A stretch of 64,000 nucleotides of DNA, from positions 1 to 64,000 of the forward strand of contig NZ_QQSV01000001.1 in assembly GCF_003351145.1 (NCBI RefSeq). Reading direction: 5' to 3'. Each line of letters begins with the position of its first letter. The stretch's first letter is position 1. Positions 36,366 to 45,769 of the stretch are shown one piece after another. This stretch comes from Meiothermus sp. QL-1 (GTDB lineage Bacteria; Deinococcota; Deinococci; Deinococcales; Thermaceae). The notes beneath the pieces are model-generated. The model was not told the origin of the DNA and did no database searches. It saw only the letters and a program-made list of their open reading frames with translations. The position numbers and the translations under genes are program-made.

Positions 36366-38144
36366 CTAGTCCACCTCGGCCTGAAGACGCTGGATGCGGT
36401 CGAGTTCTGCGTAAACCCCGCCCTGGGCCAGCAGCATCTCGTGGGTGCCCTCCTCCACGATTCGCCCATGCTCCAGCACCACAATCCAGTCGGCGTGCTG
36501 GAGGGTCGAGGTGCGATGGCTGATGAGAAGAGTGGTCTGCTGGCCCAGCACGCTACGGAGGCCCGAGAGGATGCGAGCCTCGGTCTCGGTGTCCACCGCG
36601 CTCATGGCGTCGTCCAGAATCAAGATTTTGGGCCGACGGGCCAGGGCTCGAGCCAGAGCCACCCGCTGGCGCTGGCCCCCGGAGAGGGTTACGCCCCGCT
36701 CGCCCAGGAGGGTCTGGTAGCCCTGGGGGAAGCCCAGGATGTCCTCATGCACGCCGGCCAGCCGCGCGGCCCACTCGGCCTGGGCCAGGTCGACCTGGGG
36801 TAGGCCGAAGCAGATGTTCTCGGCCAGGGTATCGGAGAACAGAAAAGGTTCTTGGGTGACCATACCGATGTGCGCCCGTAGGGTGGCGAGGGGGAGCGCT
36901 CGCACGTCTTGACCCCCTACCAGCACCCGGCCCTCCGTGGGGTCCAGGATGCGGGGAATCAAGCTTACCAGGAGGGTTTTACCGCTACCGGTGCGGCCGG
37001 TGATGCCCAGGGTGGTGCCTTCGGGGATGGTGAGGGTGATTTTGTCCAGCACCCGGCGCCCCCCGAGCTCCAGGCTGACGTTTTCAAACTTGACCTCCCC
37101 GGATAAAGCCCCGGTTGGTGTGGGGGTTAGGGGGTCGCTGATTTGAGCGGGTTGGCGCCAGAACTCTTCCAGCCGCCGGTAGCTGGTGGAGCCGCGCTGG
37201 AAGATGGTAAGGGTGTACCCCAGGCCGATGATGGGCCAGCCCAGCATCATCAGATAGGCGTTGAACTGGACAAACTGGCCTGGGGTCAGCTCCCCCCGGA
37301 TGACCATACCTCCCCCGATCCAGAGAACCAGAAGGGCGGCCAGCCCCATCAAGAGGCCCATTAGGGCCCGTACGGAACCCTCTAGGCGGGTAAGGGCCAG
37401 GCTTTTGGCGATGTAGTCCCGGTTTAGGGCCTGAAAATCTGCCAGCTCCCGCTCCTCCAGGGCGAAGCCCTTGACCACCCGGATGCCGGAGAAGTTCTCC
37501 TGGGCTTTGGTGGAGATGCGGTCGAAGGACTCCTGGCTTTCGCGGTAGCGCTCGTCGATGAGCCGCAGGATGTGGTACATGACCCCGAAGATTAGGGGAA
37601 AAACCAAGGACAGCGCCAGGGCCAGGGGGACGTTGACCAGGTACATGGATGCAATGGCGAAAACAACGAACATCAGCAGCCGGCTGCCCATGTTGATGCC
37701 TGCCCCCAGCATCTCCCGCACCGCGCCCAGGTCGGTGGTGAATTTGTTCATCAGGTCGCCGATGCGGTTCTGGCCGTAGAAGTAATGGTCCAGGGTGAGG
37801 GCTTTGCGGAAGAGGTCCATGCGGAGGTCGTGTTCTATGTAGCGGCTGGCCACCACCAGTAGCTGCCGGTTGGCCCAGCCGAAAAAGGCCGAGGCCAAAG
37901 CAGCAGCCAGGATGGCCCAGACCCAGACCAAATAGGCCTCCCCGGCCCGGATGGCGTCGATGGCATGGCGCAGGAAGTAGGGGGACAGCGCGCTCAGCCC
38001 CACTGCGGCAATGCCGGCCAGCATGCCCCAGAGGTACTGGGGGCCGTAGCGGCGAAGGTAGGGTTGTAGGGCTTGGAGAGGACCTAAAACTGACCAGTCA
38101 GTTCTGCGGTTTGTAGAAATAAAGGGTCCACCCAGGGACTGCAT
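36366..38144 (-). CDS. Heterodimeric ABC exporter subunit, TmrB-like
   Basis: A 592-residue half-transporter with six transmembrane helices and an ATPase domain: Walker A GRTGSGKTLL, signature LSGGQRQRVALARAL, H-loop LLISHRTSTL. The Walker B reads KILILDDAMSAVD, so the catalytic Glu is replaced by Asp, as in Thermus TmrB. Paired with LSTGQ in the partner, both deviations fall in the same composite site. ATG 38144 is preceded by TAAAGT 7 nt upstream. A TetR-type palindrome lies inside codons 14-19; no other start codon exists before residue 41. Confidence 0.9.
   Translation of the reverse strand: MQSLGGPFISTNRRTDWSVLGPLQALQPYLRRYGPQYLWGMLAGIAAVGLSALSPYFLRHAIDAIRAGEAYLVWVWAILAAALASAFFGWANRQLLVVASRYIEHDLRMDLFRKALTLDHYFYGQNRIGDLMNKFTTDLGAVREMLGAGINMGSRLLMFVVFAIASMYLVNVPLALALSLVFPLIFGVMYHILRLIDERYRESQESFDRISTKAQENFSGIRVVKGFALEERELADFQALNRDYIAKSLALTRLEGSVRALMGLLMGLAALLVLWIGGGMVIRGELTPGQFVQFNAYLMMLGWPIIGLGYTLTIFQRGSTSYRRLEEFWRQPAQISDPLTPTPTGALSGEVKFENVSLELGGRRVLDKITLTIPEGTTLGITGRTGSGKTLLVSLIPRILDPTEGRVLVGGQDVRALPLATLRAHIGMVTQEPFLFSDTLAENICFGLPQVDLAQAEWAARLAGVHEDILGFPQGYQTLLGERGVTLSGGQRQRVALARALARRPKILILDDAMSAVDTETEARILSGLRSVLGQQTTLLISHRTSTLQHADWIVVLEHGRIVEEGTHEMLLAQGGVYAELDRIQRLQAEVD
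38088..38103. promoter_or_regulatory. TetR-family-type operator inside the 5' coding region of the tmrB-like gene
   Basis: AACTGACCAGTCAGTT is a near-perfect dyad with 7-bp arms around CA, of the type bound by TetR-family repressors that control drug exporters. It lies 41-56 nt downstream of the ATG, which is also the predicted transcription start. A repressor bound here would act as a roadblock. No tetR gene is in the neighbourhood. Confidence 0.5.
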
Positions 38145-38193
38145 GGCCTTTACTTTACCCCTTTTTTGCCGGAGCAGAGGGTAATCCCCTGCA

Positions 38194-39030
38194 TTAACCG
38201 GCCCGGCCCCGGCTCAGCTCGAGCCCCACCCGGGACCAGTCGGCCTCCAGCCCCACCATCCGCCAGGGCTTGGAGGGAGGCGTTTTTCTGAGCGCCCGGC
38301 GCAGAGGAGCAGGCAGGGGAAGGTACTCGGGGTCGTGGACGTACAAAAGGGCCTGCACCTTGCCCAGCCGCAACAGATAGCGGTGCATTCCGGCGGCCTC
38401 GAGGTCGGTGGGCAGCTCCAGCCCCAGCCCCAAATGGGCCCCTTCCTGCCGGAGCTCTGCGGGCGGCCGGTCGGCCAGGAACAGGCTGAGACCCTGGGCC
38501 TCCAGCCCTGTCCGCAGGGTTTGTAGCCACTCGCCTTCCTGGGTAAGCATGGGCTGGGCGATGAGCCCCACCAGGTGCGTTCCGGCCTGAAGGGGTGCTT
38601 TGTAGGAAGGGGCCAGGTAGCCCTTCGTGCGCTCCAGCGCTCGCCGGACCAGCATGGGGTTTTTGACCAGGCTCTGGCCTATCTGAGCGGCAAGGCCAAC
38701 CACTTCAGGAGAAAGCTCGGCAGGCACCACCAGCGCAGGGGGCAGGCCGGAGATGAGCTGGTCCAGGCTGGCGGCCAGGTCAACCAGCCAAAGGGGAGGG
38801 GTTCCCCTTTGCGCCTCCACTCCAAGCTGCACATCGGGCAGCAGCAGGTAGTCCACCGGCTCGTTCTTCAGGCTCAGAACCTCGCTCACCACCTGCTGGA
38901 TGGGTGGGGGTAAGGGGAGTTTGGGGCCTGTCTTCGGGTAAACAACCTCCACGCCCAGGGCTTGCAGGTAGGCCTTCCAGAAGGACAGGTAGCGGGAACC
39001 GAGCCAGCTTTGCACAACGCCGACGCGCAC
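38194..39030 (-). CDS. Solitary DUF2229 / CoA-dehydratase-activase-related protein
   Basis: A 278-residue soluble protein whose N-terminus (RVGVVQSWLGSRYLSFWKAY) and following strands resemble the DUF2229/2-hydroxyacyl-CoA dehydratase-related domain (typically IPRxLLxyxxxPFWxxFFxxLG), as does YLLLPDVQLG. It lacks the fused activase ATPase and the Fe-S cysteines usual in those proteins. GTG 39030 follows TAAGAT by 6 nt. It lies 49 nt upstream of the TmrAB-like pair on the same strand. Function unknown. Confidence 0.6.
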   Translation of the reverse strand: MRVGVVQSWLGSRYLSFWKAYLQALGVEVVYPKTGPKLPLPPPIQQVVSEVLSLKNEPVDYLLLPDVQLGVEAQRGTPPLWLVDLAASLDQLISGLPPALVVPAELSPEVVGLAAQIGQSLVKNPMLVRRALERTKGYLAPSYKAPLQAGTHLVGLIAQPMLTQEGEWLQTLRTGLEAQGLSLFLADRPPAELRQEGAHLGLGLELPTDLEAAGMHRYLLRLGKVQALLYVHDPEYLPLPAPLRRALRKTPPSKPWRMVGLEADWSRVGLELSRGRAG

Positions 39031-39267
39031 CCGAACATCTTAACCGCATTTCGGGGTACTGGGCGCCGTAAATCGCCCTGTACCTCTCCAGAAGGGGAAG
39101 CAGGCACAGGATGCAAGCGATGAGCTCCGTACCAGGCCTGCCCATGGACGCTGCGGGCTTCCATGCCTGCGCAATAGCCCCAGAGGGAACCGGGGACTGG
39201 GAGGAGGCTCCCACCCCCCATGGCCCTGGGAGGCGGCCGTTACGGCTGGCGTTACCCCACTTTCAGG
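39031..39267. other. Intergenic stretch without recognisable gene
   Basis: About 240 nt between the DUF2229-like gene and the conserved CRISPR leader. Short frames exist on both strands but none has family resemblance or ribosome site. It contains the promoter of the DUF2229-like gene at its left edge. Confidence 0.6.
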
Positions 39268-39612
39268 CGCCAAAAATGCGATCGCAAAGGCACGTGCTTT
39301 TCTGAGAACTGCCCTGAAGATGCCCTTCAGAAGCCTATGGAAGCGCTTTTTCAAAACAGCCCATTATGTTTTGCGCAAAGTGCTATACTGTAGTTGCCGG
39401 GGGTTCCCGGCGGGCTCCTTGAAAACAAGTTTTTCCGATTCTCATCGCAACATGCGAATACGAAAAATCCAAAGGTGCGACTTTGTAAGCATCCATCGCA
39501 AAAAATCGCACTTTTGGGGGAGTTATCCACAGGCCACCTGTGGATAACTGGCAGTTCTCATAAAACCCCTCTCTGGCAGTGCTGTACAGGACGGCACATA
39601 ACGGGGTATGCT
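39268..39612 (+). promoter_or_regulatory. CRISPR leader, copy 1
   Basis: An AT-richer stretch directly before the first repeat, matched along its whole length by an inverted diverged copy at 50206-50550. Conserved blocks in order are CGCCAAAAxTGCGATCGCAA (39268-39287), TGGAAGCGCTTTT, TTTTGCGCAAA then TGCTAT, CTTGAAAAC.AGTTTTT, CTTTGTAAGC, CGCAAAAAA.CGC, a 29-bp DnaA-box palindrome (39521-39549), GGCAG.TCTCATAAAACCCC, and GTGCTGTACAGGAC.GCAC (39579-39597). The spacing of the blocks relative to the repeat is also kept, as expected for a leader that directs spacer integration. Confidence 0.85.
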
Positions 39613-40379
39613 CTTGCAAACGAATAGCCCCGCAAGGGGATTGCAACTGGGGGTTTAGGGGCTTGCCGGGGTCGTTTCCAGCTTGCAAACGAATAGCCCC
39701 GCAAGGGGATTGCAACTGGGGGTTTAGGGGCTTGCCGGGGTCGTTTCCAGCTTGCAAACGAATAGCCCCGCAAGGGGATTGCAACTCTTCTTGGGCCATA
39801 TCCTCAGAGTATCCTTGTGCCAGCTTGCAAACGAATAGCCCCGCAAGGGGATTGCAACACTTCCGGTAAAGATACATTGGGCCATTCAATGTCGCGTCTT
39901 GCAAACGAATAGCCCCGCAAGGGGATTGCAACTCCAGACGGGCCCACAGCTTTCCAAGAAGCGGGCGATGACTTGCAAACGAATAGCCCCGCAAGGGGAT
40001 TGCAACTGGCAGCCTGGGACTGGGCCGCGCGGCGCAGACGCAACCTTGCAAACGAATAGCCCCGCAAGGGGATTGCAACTCCGATCATTTTAAGGTTACC
40101 TCCTATCTAGGAGGTCTTGCAAACGAATAGCCCCGCAAGGGGATTGCAACCATGGGGGGCGATTGGTCGGATACCACCAGCGCCAAATCTCAATCTTGCA
40201 AACGAATAGCCCCGCAAGGGGATTGCAACCTGGCCTGCTGGGCCGACCGGGTGGCCTTTTTGCAGGCAGCTTGCAAACGAATAGCCCCGCAAGGGGATTG
40301 CAACCCTGCGGCGAGCAGGCCCCAAACACTATCCCCTCCTGCCACTTGCAAACGAATAGCCCCGCAAGGGGATTGAAAC
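39613..40379 (+). CRISPR. CRISPR array, 11 repeats and 10 spacers
   Basis: Repeats are 35 nt, starting CTTGCAAACGAATAG, with a CCCCGCAAGGGG hairpin core, ending ATTGCAAC. Starts: 39613, 39682, 39751, 39824, 39898, 39972, 40045, 40116, 40195, 40270, 40345. Spacers are 34-44 nt. Spacers 1 and 2 are identical (39648-39681 and 39717-39750), a tandem repeat-spacer duplication. The last repeat ends ATTGAAAC and marks the distal end; the leader lies on the left, so transcription is on the plus strand. No cas genes are in the window. Confidence 0.98.
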
Positions 40380-40409
40380 CCACTGCGGAGCAGACGAACC
40401 GGCGCTATT

Positions 40410-40847
40410 CTAGCGCGCGCCGATGATGTAACTCTCCAGCTCGGCAATGAGGAAGGCCTGCTGGTTCATGATGGCCTTCACCACATCGCCAATGGAAACA
40501 ACCCCTACCAGCTCTCCGTTTTCCAAAACCGGCAGGTGGCGCACCCGGTGGCAGGTCATCAGGTTCATGCAGTGCGCAACTGTGTCTTCTGGGCATACCG
40601 TCACCAGCTCGGTGCTCATGACCTCCTCCACCCGGGTATCCTTGGAGAAGCGGCCCATCAGGATAATCTTGCGGGCGTAGTCCCGCTCAGAGAAAACCCC
40701 TGCCAGCCGGCCCTCTCGCAGCACCATCAGGGCGCCCACATCGTGAACAGCCATGCGCTCTAGCGCTTCGAAAACCGTGGCCTCGGCTGGAACTGTATAG
40801 ACTGCGTGCCCTTTGGTCTGGAGTAGCTGGCGCACTGTACTGGCCAT
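40410..40847 (-). CDS. Tandem CBS-domain protein
   Basis: A 145-residue protein made only of two CBS motifs: YTVPAEATVFEALERMAVHDVGALMV..GVFSERDYARKI and LVTVCPEDTVAHCMNLMTCHRVRHLPVLENGELVGVVSIGDVVKAI (given in parts). CBS pairs bind adenine nucleotides and act as energy sensors. ATG 40847 is chosen for GGAGGTG just upstream. Its 3' end lies 30 nt from the last CRISPR repeat. A functional link to the array is not indicated. Confidence 0.92.
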   Translation of the reverse strand: MASTVRQLLQTKGHAVYTVPAEATVFEALERMAVHDVGALMVLREGRLAGVFSERDYARKIILMGRFSKDTRVEEVMSTELVTVCPEDTVAHCMNLMTCHRVRHLPVLENGELVGVVSIGDVVKAIMNQQAFLIAELESYIIGAR

Positions 40848-40943
40848 ATCCACCTCCCCTATAGACAGCGCAGGGCCCCCAGAATGGGTTCCTCGGCCCG
40901 CGGGCTCGTCTATAAGCTTCGTTAATATTTTACTCGCTTTGGC

Positions 40944-41681
40944 TTATTTTTGCACGGGCCAGGGCCCGGCATACCACAAAAGCTCGCGCTCCACAGGGCC
41001 TTCGTGGCCTTCAAGATGAAAACTCTCCACTGCCAGTCGGTGGGGGAAGCGGTCGATGAAGTTGAGCACCGAGAGGGCCTGGGTGCGGTGTTGGGCCATG
41101 GCCCTGAGCTTGCGCAAGAGCACCTCCAAGGGCAGGTGGCGCACATGGGTGGGGGGAAGCCAGCCCTCGCGGTACTCCAGGGGCGGGTTCAACGGGGCAT
41201 AGTAGAAAAGTCGAATCCGCCGGCCCAACCGCCGCACTGCTGCCTTCACGAATCGGTGGGTGGCTACGTGGTCCGGGTGGCGGTTGGAGCCGTTAGGGGC
41301 AAAGGTAATCACCGCCCTTGGGCGCAGCACCTCAAAGCGCCAAAGCAGCAGGTCCACAATCTCCGGGTGGTCGGCCACCCCCTCAGGGCTGGAAAAGCCC
41401 GCCCCTCGAGCCTCTTCCGCCAGGGCCCCGTTGGGTCGACCATTCGGAAAATCGTAGACCTCGAGGTGGCCCAGCCTCAACACCTCTGCTGCCCGCCTTA
41501 GCTCCTGGGTTCTCACCCAGCCCAGCTCCTCAGGGGCGCAAAGCCCCAGGGTACGCCCGGCCTCACCCCGGGTCAGGGTGATGAGGCCAGTCTCGAGGCC
41601 CCATTCGGCGTACTGGATGAGCGTGCCGCCAGCGCCAAAAACCTCGTCGTCGGGATGGGGCACCACCACCAGCAAATCCAT
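40944..41681 (-). CDS. LmbE/PIG-L-family deacetylase (BshB-like)
   Basis: A 245-residue zinc-dependent N-deacetylase: PHPDDEVFGAGGTL near the N-terminus and NRHPDHVATHRFV supply metal ligands. Size and motifs fit BshB, which deacetylates GlcNAc-malate in bacillithiol synthesis, a thiol known from the Thermus group; other LmbE sugar deacetylases are possible. It follows the GH43 gene on the same strand but with a 38-nt gap and is probably not part of xylan use. Confidence 0.87.
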   Translation of the reverse strand: MDLLVVVPHPDDEVFGAGGTLIQYAEWGLETGLITLTRGEAGRTLGLCAPEELGWVRTQELRRAAEVLRLGHLEVYDFPNGRPNGALAEEARGAGFSSPEGVADHPEIVDLLLWRFEVLRPRAVITFAPNGSNRHPDHVATHRFVKAAVRRLGRRIRLFYYAPLNPPLEYREGWLPPTHVRHLPLEVLLRKLRAMAQHRTQALSVLNFIDRFPHRLAVESFHLEGHEGPVERELLWYAGPWPVQK

Positions 41682-41719
41682 GGCCCCATCATGGGCCAGC
41701 CGCCCCAGCCCCGCAAGCC

Positions 41720-43315
41720 TCAGTCCCAGCCCCGGTAGCTAAAGTAGTCGAAGTCGGCAGGCAGGCGGGTCCCGCTCAGGTCCTGCGCGCAAAGCCCGAT
41801 GAAAGTACCGGTAAAGCCCAGCCCCCGGCAGTGCTCGTCGGAGAGCTTGTAGGCGGGAAAGTCCAGCGGGATGGGCTGCCAGTCCTGGCCGTTGGCCGAG
41901 TAGGCAAAGCTGAAGGTCTCGCGGGCATAGCGCACCTTTAGGTAGACCCTACCCCAGCCCTCGAGGGAAATCTCCTGGCCCAGCGGCTCGTCGTAGCAGC
42001 CGTTCTCGCAGGTGAGGATGTTCAGGGTTTTGCCCAGGCGCTCGTCGCGGCTTACGCGCAGGTAGACCCAGTTACCGGTGTCGTAGTAGCAGACCAGGCC
42101 GGCCATCTGCTGGAAGTGCTGGGGCTCGAACTCCAAAGCGGTCTCGGCCTCGGCATAGAAGTGCTGCAGGCGGCGGGCCACCAGGCTTTGGCGGTGGCGC
42201 GAGCTGAGCGACTCCCGTCCATAAAGCCGCAGGTAGCCCGGCCGCTCGGTAAGGGAAAGCCAGGAGGGGTCGGGGGGCTGGCGCAGGGTCTGGAAGTGCA
42301 GGCTCAGGGTAGGGGCGTCGAAGTCGTCGCGGAAGGGCTCCGCCGGCCAGGGGTGGGGGGGCAGGGATGGGGCTTCCACCTCTTGGGCCGGGGCGTTGCC
42401 CCCGTGGGCCAGCCGGGGCCAGCCGTCCGGCGTCCAGACGATTTTTTGCAGCGCGGTCTCGCGCCCCAGCGGGCAGTGCCGCCGGGGGGCCTGGGGGGGC
42501 TCGAGGGGGCGACCCACCAGGTGGGCCATGTACCACTCCCCCCCTGGGGTCTCGACCAGCGAGGCATGGCCGGCCTTCTGCAAAGGCAGCTCGGGGCGGC
42601 CTTTGGCGGTGAGGGTAGGGTAGCAGGGGTCCAGCTCGTAGGGCCCCTCGATACGGCGGGCGCGGGCCACCGTCACCGCGTGCTCGTAGACCGTGCCCCC
42701 CTCGGCCACCACCAGGTAGTACCAGCCGTCCTTCTTGTAGAGGTGGGGCCCCTCGGTGACCCCCAGGGGGCTGCCCCGGAAGATGTTCCGCACCGGCCCC
42801 ACCAGCTTCTTTTGCACCGGGTCATACTCCTGCAGAAGAATCCCGGCAAAGGCGTTTCTGCCCTTGCGGTGGTCCCACTGCATGTTGAGGAGCCACTTGC
42901 GCCCGTCCTCGTCGTGGAAAAGCGAGGGGTCGAAGCCCGAGGAGTTGAGGTAGACCGGCTCCGACCAGGGCCCCTCGATGCGGGGGGCGGTCACCAGGTA
43001 GTTGTGCGCATCCTTGAAGGTCTCGCCGTTGCCCCAGGTTTTCACGTCGGTGTAGACCAGGTAAAACTGCTCCCCGTCGTGGCTCAGGCAGGGGGCCCAG
43101 ATGCCGCCCGAGTCGGGGTTGCCCAGCATGTCTAGCTGGGAGGTGCGGGTGAGGGCATAGCCGATGGGCCGCCAGTGCACCAGGTCGCGCGAGTGAGAGA
43201 TTCGCACCCCCGGCCACCACTCAAAGGTAGAGGTGGCGATGTAGTAGTCCTCCCCCACCCGCAGAATCGAGGGGTCGGGGTGGAAGCCCCGCAGCACCGG
43301 GTTGACGATTTTCAT
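41720..43315 (-). CDS. GH43 beta-xylosidase / arabinofuranosidase
   Basis: A 531-residue intracellular glycoside hydrolase: five-bladed propeller with catalytic Asp in [11 protein letters not shown], pKa-modulating Asp in [12 protein letters not shown], and general-acid Glu in [13 protein letters not shown]-terminal beta-sandwich module (residues about 330-531) matches the GH43_11 xylosidase layout. No signal peptide. ATG 43315 overlaps the GH1 stop (ATGA); an earlier in-frame start at 43438 lies within GH1. It likely hydrolyses imported xylo-oligosaccharides. Confidence 0.93.
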   Translation of the reverse strand: MKIVNPVLRGFHPDPSILRVGEDYYIATSTFEWWPGVRISHSRDLVHWRPIGYALTRTSQLDMLGNPDSGGIWAPCLSHDGEQFYLVYTDVKTWGNGETFKDAHNYLVTAPRIEGPWSEPVYLNSSGFDPSLFHDEDGRKWLLNMQWDHRKGRNAFAGILLQEYDPVQKKLVGPVRNIFRGSPLGVTEGPHLYKKDGWYYLVVAEGGTVYEHAVTVARARRIEGPYELDPCYPTLTAKGRPELPLQKAGHASLVETPGGEWYMAHLVGRPLEPPQAPRRHCPLGRETALQKIVWTPDGWPRLAHGGNAPAQEVEAPSLPPHPWPAEPFRDDFDAPTLSLHFQTLRQPPDPSWLSLTERPGYLRLYGRESLSSRHRQSLVARRLQHFYAEAETALEFEPQHFQQMAGLVCYYDTGNWVYLRVSRDERLGKTLNILTCENGCYDEPLGQEISLEGWGRVYLKVRYARETFSFAYSANGQDWQPIPLDFPAYKLSDEHCRGLGFTGTFIGLCAQDLSGTRLPADFDYFSYRGWD

Positions 43316-44646
43316 GGGTTTACCACCGCCTCCCGCAAGAAGGCCTGCAACCAGCGCCCGCTGGCCTTGAGGCGGCGCGCCTGGGTGGCAAAGTCCACGT
43401 ATACCAGGCCAAAGCGCTTGCTGTAGCCTTCGGCCCACTCAAAGTTGTCCAGCAGGCTCCAGACAAAGTAGCCCTTCAGGGGAACCCCCTCCCGCAGGGC
43501 TAAAAGGCACTGGGCCAGGTGGCGCTCGAGGTAGCGCACGCGCTCGGTGTCCTGAATGTCGCCATCCTCCACCACGTCTGGATAGGCCGCGCCGTTTTCG
43601 GTGATGTAGATGGCCTTCGGGCGGTACTCCCGGCTCAGGCGGCGCAGGAGTTCCAGAAGGCCCTCGGGGTAGACCTCCCAGTCCATCGCGGTGCGCTCCT
43701 CCCCTACCCGCACGTAGGCGAAGCGGTGGGGGGGCTGGGGGCTATGCTGCACCACTGCGCGGGAATAGTAGTTTAGGCCCAAAAAGTCGGTGGGGGTGGC
43801 GATGAGCTCGAGGTCGCCCGGCTGTACCGGGGGGGCTGCTTCCTTGTAGAGGGCCAGCATATCGGGGGGATAGCCGTAGCCGTAGAGCGGATCCAGGTAC
43901 CAACGGTTCTGAAAGCCGTCGTAGCGGCGGGCCGCGGCCACATCGTCAGGGTGGGGGGAGGCCGGGTGGCCGGGGGAAAGGTTCAGGGTAATGCCCACCC
44001 GGGCGTCGGGAACGTTCTGCCGCAGGACATTCACCGCCAGCCCATGGCCCAGCAGCAGGTGGTGGGCCGCGGCCAAGAACAGGCCCAAATCCTGCTTGCC
44101 GGGTGCATGTACCCCCGCGCCATAGCCCAGATAAGCCGAGCACCATGGCTCGTTCAGGGTAATCCAGTGCTTGACCCGGTCGCCCAGGTGGCGTGAAACC
44201 CCATCAGCGTAGGCGGCGAAGGCGTAGGCGGTCTCGCGCGCAGGCCAGCCGCCCCGATCCTCCAGGGCCTGGGGCAGGTCCCAGTGGTAAAGGGTAACCC
44301 AGGGGGTAATCCCCGCGGTCAGCAGCGCATCCACCAGCCGGTCGTAAAAGGCCAGGCCCTTGGGGTTAGGGACTCCCTGGCCTTCGGGGAAGACGCGCGG
44401 CCAGGCCAGCGAGAAGCGGTAGGCGTTCACCCCCAGCGCCCGCATCAGGGCGATGTCCTCCAAGTAGCGGTGGTAGTGGTCGCAGGCCACATCGCCGGTC
44501 TCGCCCCCATGGGTCTTGCCGGGGGTGTGGCTGAAGGTATCCCAGATGCTCACGCCGCGGCCATCCTCGGCCACAGCACCTTCGATCTGGTAGGCCGAGG
44601 TGGCGGTGCCCCAGGTGAAGTCGGGGGGAAAGTCGCTTCGTCTCAT
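43312..44646 (-). CDS. GH1 beta-glycosidase
   Basis: A 444-residue family 1 enzyme, cytoplasmic, with acid/base Glu in WITLNEPWC and nucleophile Glu in [24 protein letters not shown] near the N-terminus is a family signature. Thermus-group GH1 enzymes cleave beta-glucosides, galactosides and often xylosides. ATG 44646 has GAGGAG upstream. It lies between GH10 and GH43 genes, coupled to both. Confidence 0.95.
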   Translation of the reverse strand: MRRSDFPPDFTWGTATSAYQIEGAVAEDGRGVSIWDTFSHTPGKTHGGETGDVACDHYHRYLEDIALMRALGVNAYRFSLAWPRVFPEGQGVPNPKGLAFYDRLVDALLTAGITPWVTLYHWDLPQALEDRGGWPARETAYAFAAYADGVSRHLGDRVKHWITLNEPWCSAYLGYGAGVHAPGKQDLGLFLAAAHHLLLGHGLAVNVLRQNVPDARVGITLNLSPGHPASPHPDDVAAARRYDGFQNRWYLDPLYGYGYPPDMLALYKEAAPPVQPGDLELIATPTDFLGLNYYSRAVVQHSPQPPHRFAYVRVGEERTAMDWEVYPEGLLELLRRLSREYRPKAIYITENGAAYPDVVEDGDIQDTERVRYLERHLAQCLLALREGVPLKGYFVWSLLDNFEWAEGYSKRFGLVYVDFATQARRLKASGRWLQAFLREAVVNP

Positions 44647-44656
44647 GCAGGTCTCC

Positions 44657-45655
44657 TCACGGTTGCAAAGCGCGTTGCAGGGCAAAGTAGGCGGGCTTGG
44701 GCCGGTAGTCGGTATCGAAGATGAGGGGCTCGCTGGCCGCCCGCCAGGAATGGCCATCCGTCACCCCCCACAGGGTGAAGGCCTTGCAGCGCGGCTGGCG
44801 CAGACAGATTTGCAACACCTCTTGGTAGATTTGGGCTTGCTTCTCCAGGCGCTCGGCTCTGGAGCCGGGGCCGCTCAGCCGCACATCCATCTCGGTGATG
44901 TGGATCTCCAGGCCAAGCCTGGCGAAGCGCTCGAGGTTCTCCGCCATCCGCGCCTTTGTGGGCGAGAAGCTCAAGTCCAGGTGGGCCTGGAAGCCCACCC
45001 CGTCTATGGGCACCCCTTTTTCTTTGAGCCCCTTGAGCAGGGCATAGATGGCGTCCGACTTGGGCCCCAGCCCCTCGGCCCCGTAGTCGTTGTAAAAGAG
45101 CTTGGCCTGGGGGTCGGCGGCCCGGGCCAGGCGGAAGGCCCGCTCGATGTAGTCGGGAAGCACGGCAAAGGGGGTAAGGCGGGGCCGAGCATCGTCGCCG
45201 ATGGCCTCGTTGACCACGTCCCAGTAGGCAATCCTGCCCCTATAGCGCCCCACCACGGCCTGGATGTGCTCGCGCAGGATGGCCTCCATCTCGGCGGGGC
45301 CAAAACTGCCATACATCCAGCGGGGGAGCTGCTGATGCCAGACCAGGGTATGCCCCCGCACGGCCATGCGGTTTTTCTGGGCAAAATCCAAAAGCAGGTC
45401 GGCGGCGGCAAAGTTGAACTGGCCCCTCGAGGTCTGCAAGGCCCCCCATTTCATGACGTTTTCGGCCACCACCAAGTTGAACTCGCGGGCCAGCACCGTC
45501 CCATATTCGGGCTCTTGCAATAGCAAGCTGGGCTCTACCGCTGCCCCAATCTGCAAGCCGCGCTTTTCGGCCAGGGCGCGAAGAGGCGGAGTGGGCTGGG
45601 CCTGAGCCAAGAACCCCAACAACACCAGCGCTAGACCCCATCTAAGGGCAACCAT
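44657..45655 (-). CDS. GH10 endo-1,4-beta-xylanase, secreted
   Basis: A 332-residue xylanase with signal peptide ([17 protein letters not shown]) and no carbohydrate-binding module. The family 10 barrel shows [11 protein letters not shown], acid/base Glu in [11 protein letters not shown], and nucleophile Glu in [14 protein letters not shown] 45655 follows AAGGAGG. It would cut xylan outside the cell; the ABC transporter then imports the oligomers. A 114-nt gap separates it from the upstream permease gene. Confidence 0.96.
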   Translation of the reverse strand: MVALRWGLALVLLGFLAQAQPTPPLRALAEKRGLQIGAAVEPSLLLQEPEYGTVLAREFNLVVAENVMKWGALQTSRGQFNFAAADLLLDFAQKNRMAVRGHTLVWHQQLPRWMYGSFGPAEMEAILREHIQAVVGRYRGRIAYWDVVNEAIGDDARPRLTPFAVLPDYIERAFRLARAADPQAKLFYNDYGAEGLGPKSDAIYALLKGLKEKGVPIDGVGFQAHLDLSFSPTKARMAENLERFARLGLEIHITEMDVRLSGPGSRAERLEKQAQIYQEVLQICLRQPRCKAFTLWGVTDGHSWRAASEPLIFDTDYRPKPAYFALQRALQP

Positions 45656-45769
45656 ACCCCCTCCTTGGACAAGGGTGAAAAACAAGACAACCGCACAACA
45701 GCGCTCCATTCAGCACAGCAGAACCGGGACCCCCATACGCCGCTTTGCGCAGCGCCAGCGCCCCGACGC

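Noticed and set aside
39031-39267. Possible transposase remnant upstream of leader 1
   Set aside because: Short frames were inspected on both strands; no transposase motif, inverted repeat or target duplication was found.
39383-40078. Long minus-strand frame running through the CRISPR array and leader
   Set aside because: The protein is only the translated repeat over and over; repeat length and spacing explain the open frame.
40410-41681. CBS and LmbE genes as CRISPR-associated genes
   Set aside because: Neither has a Cas or ancillary CRISPR motif; adjacency to the array alone is not evidence.
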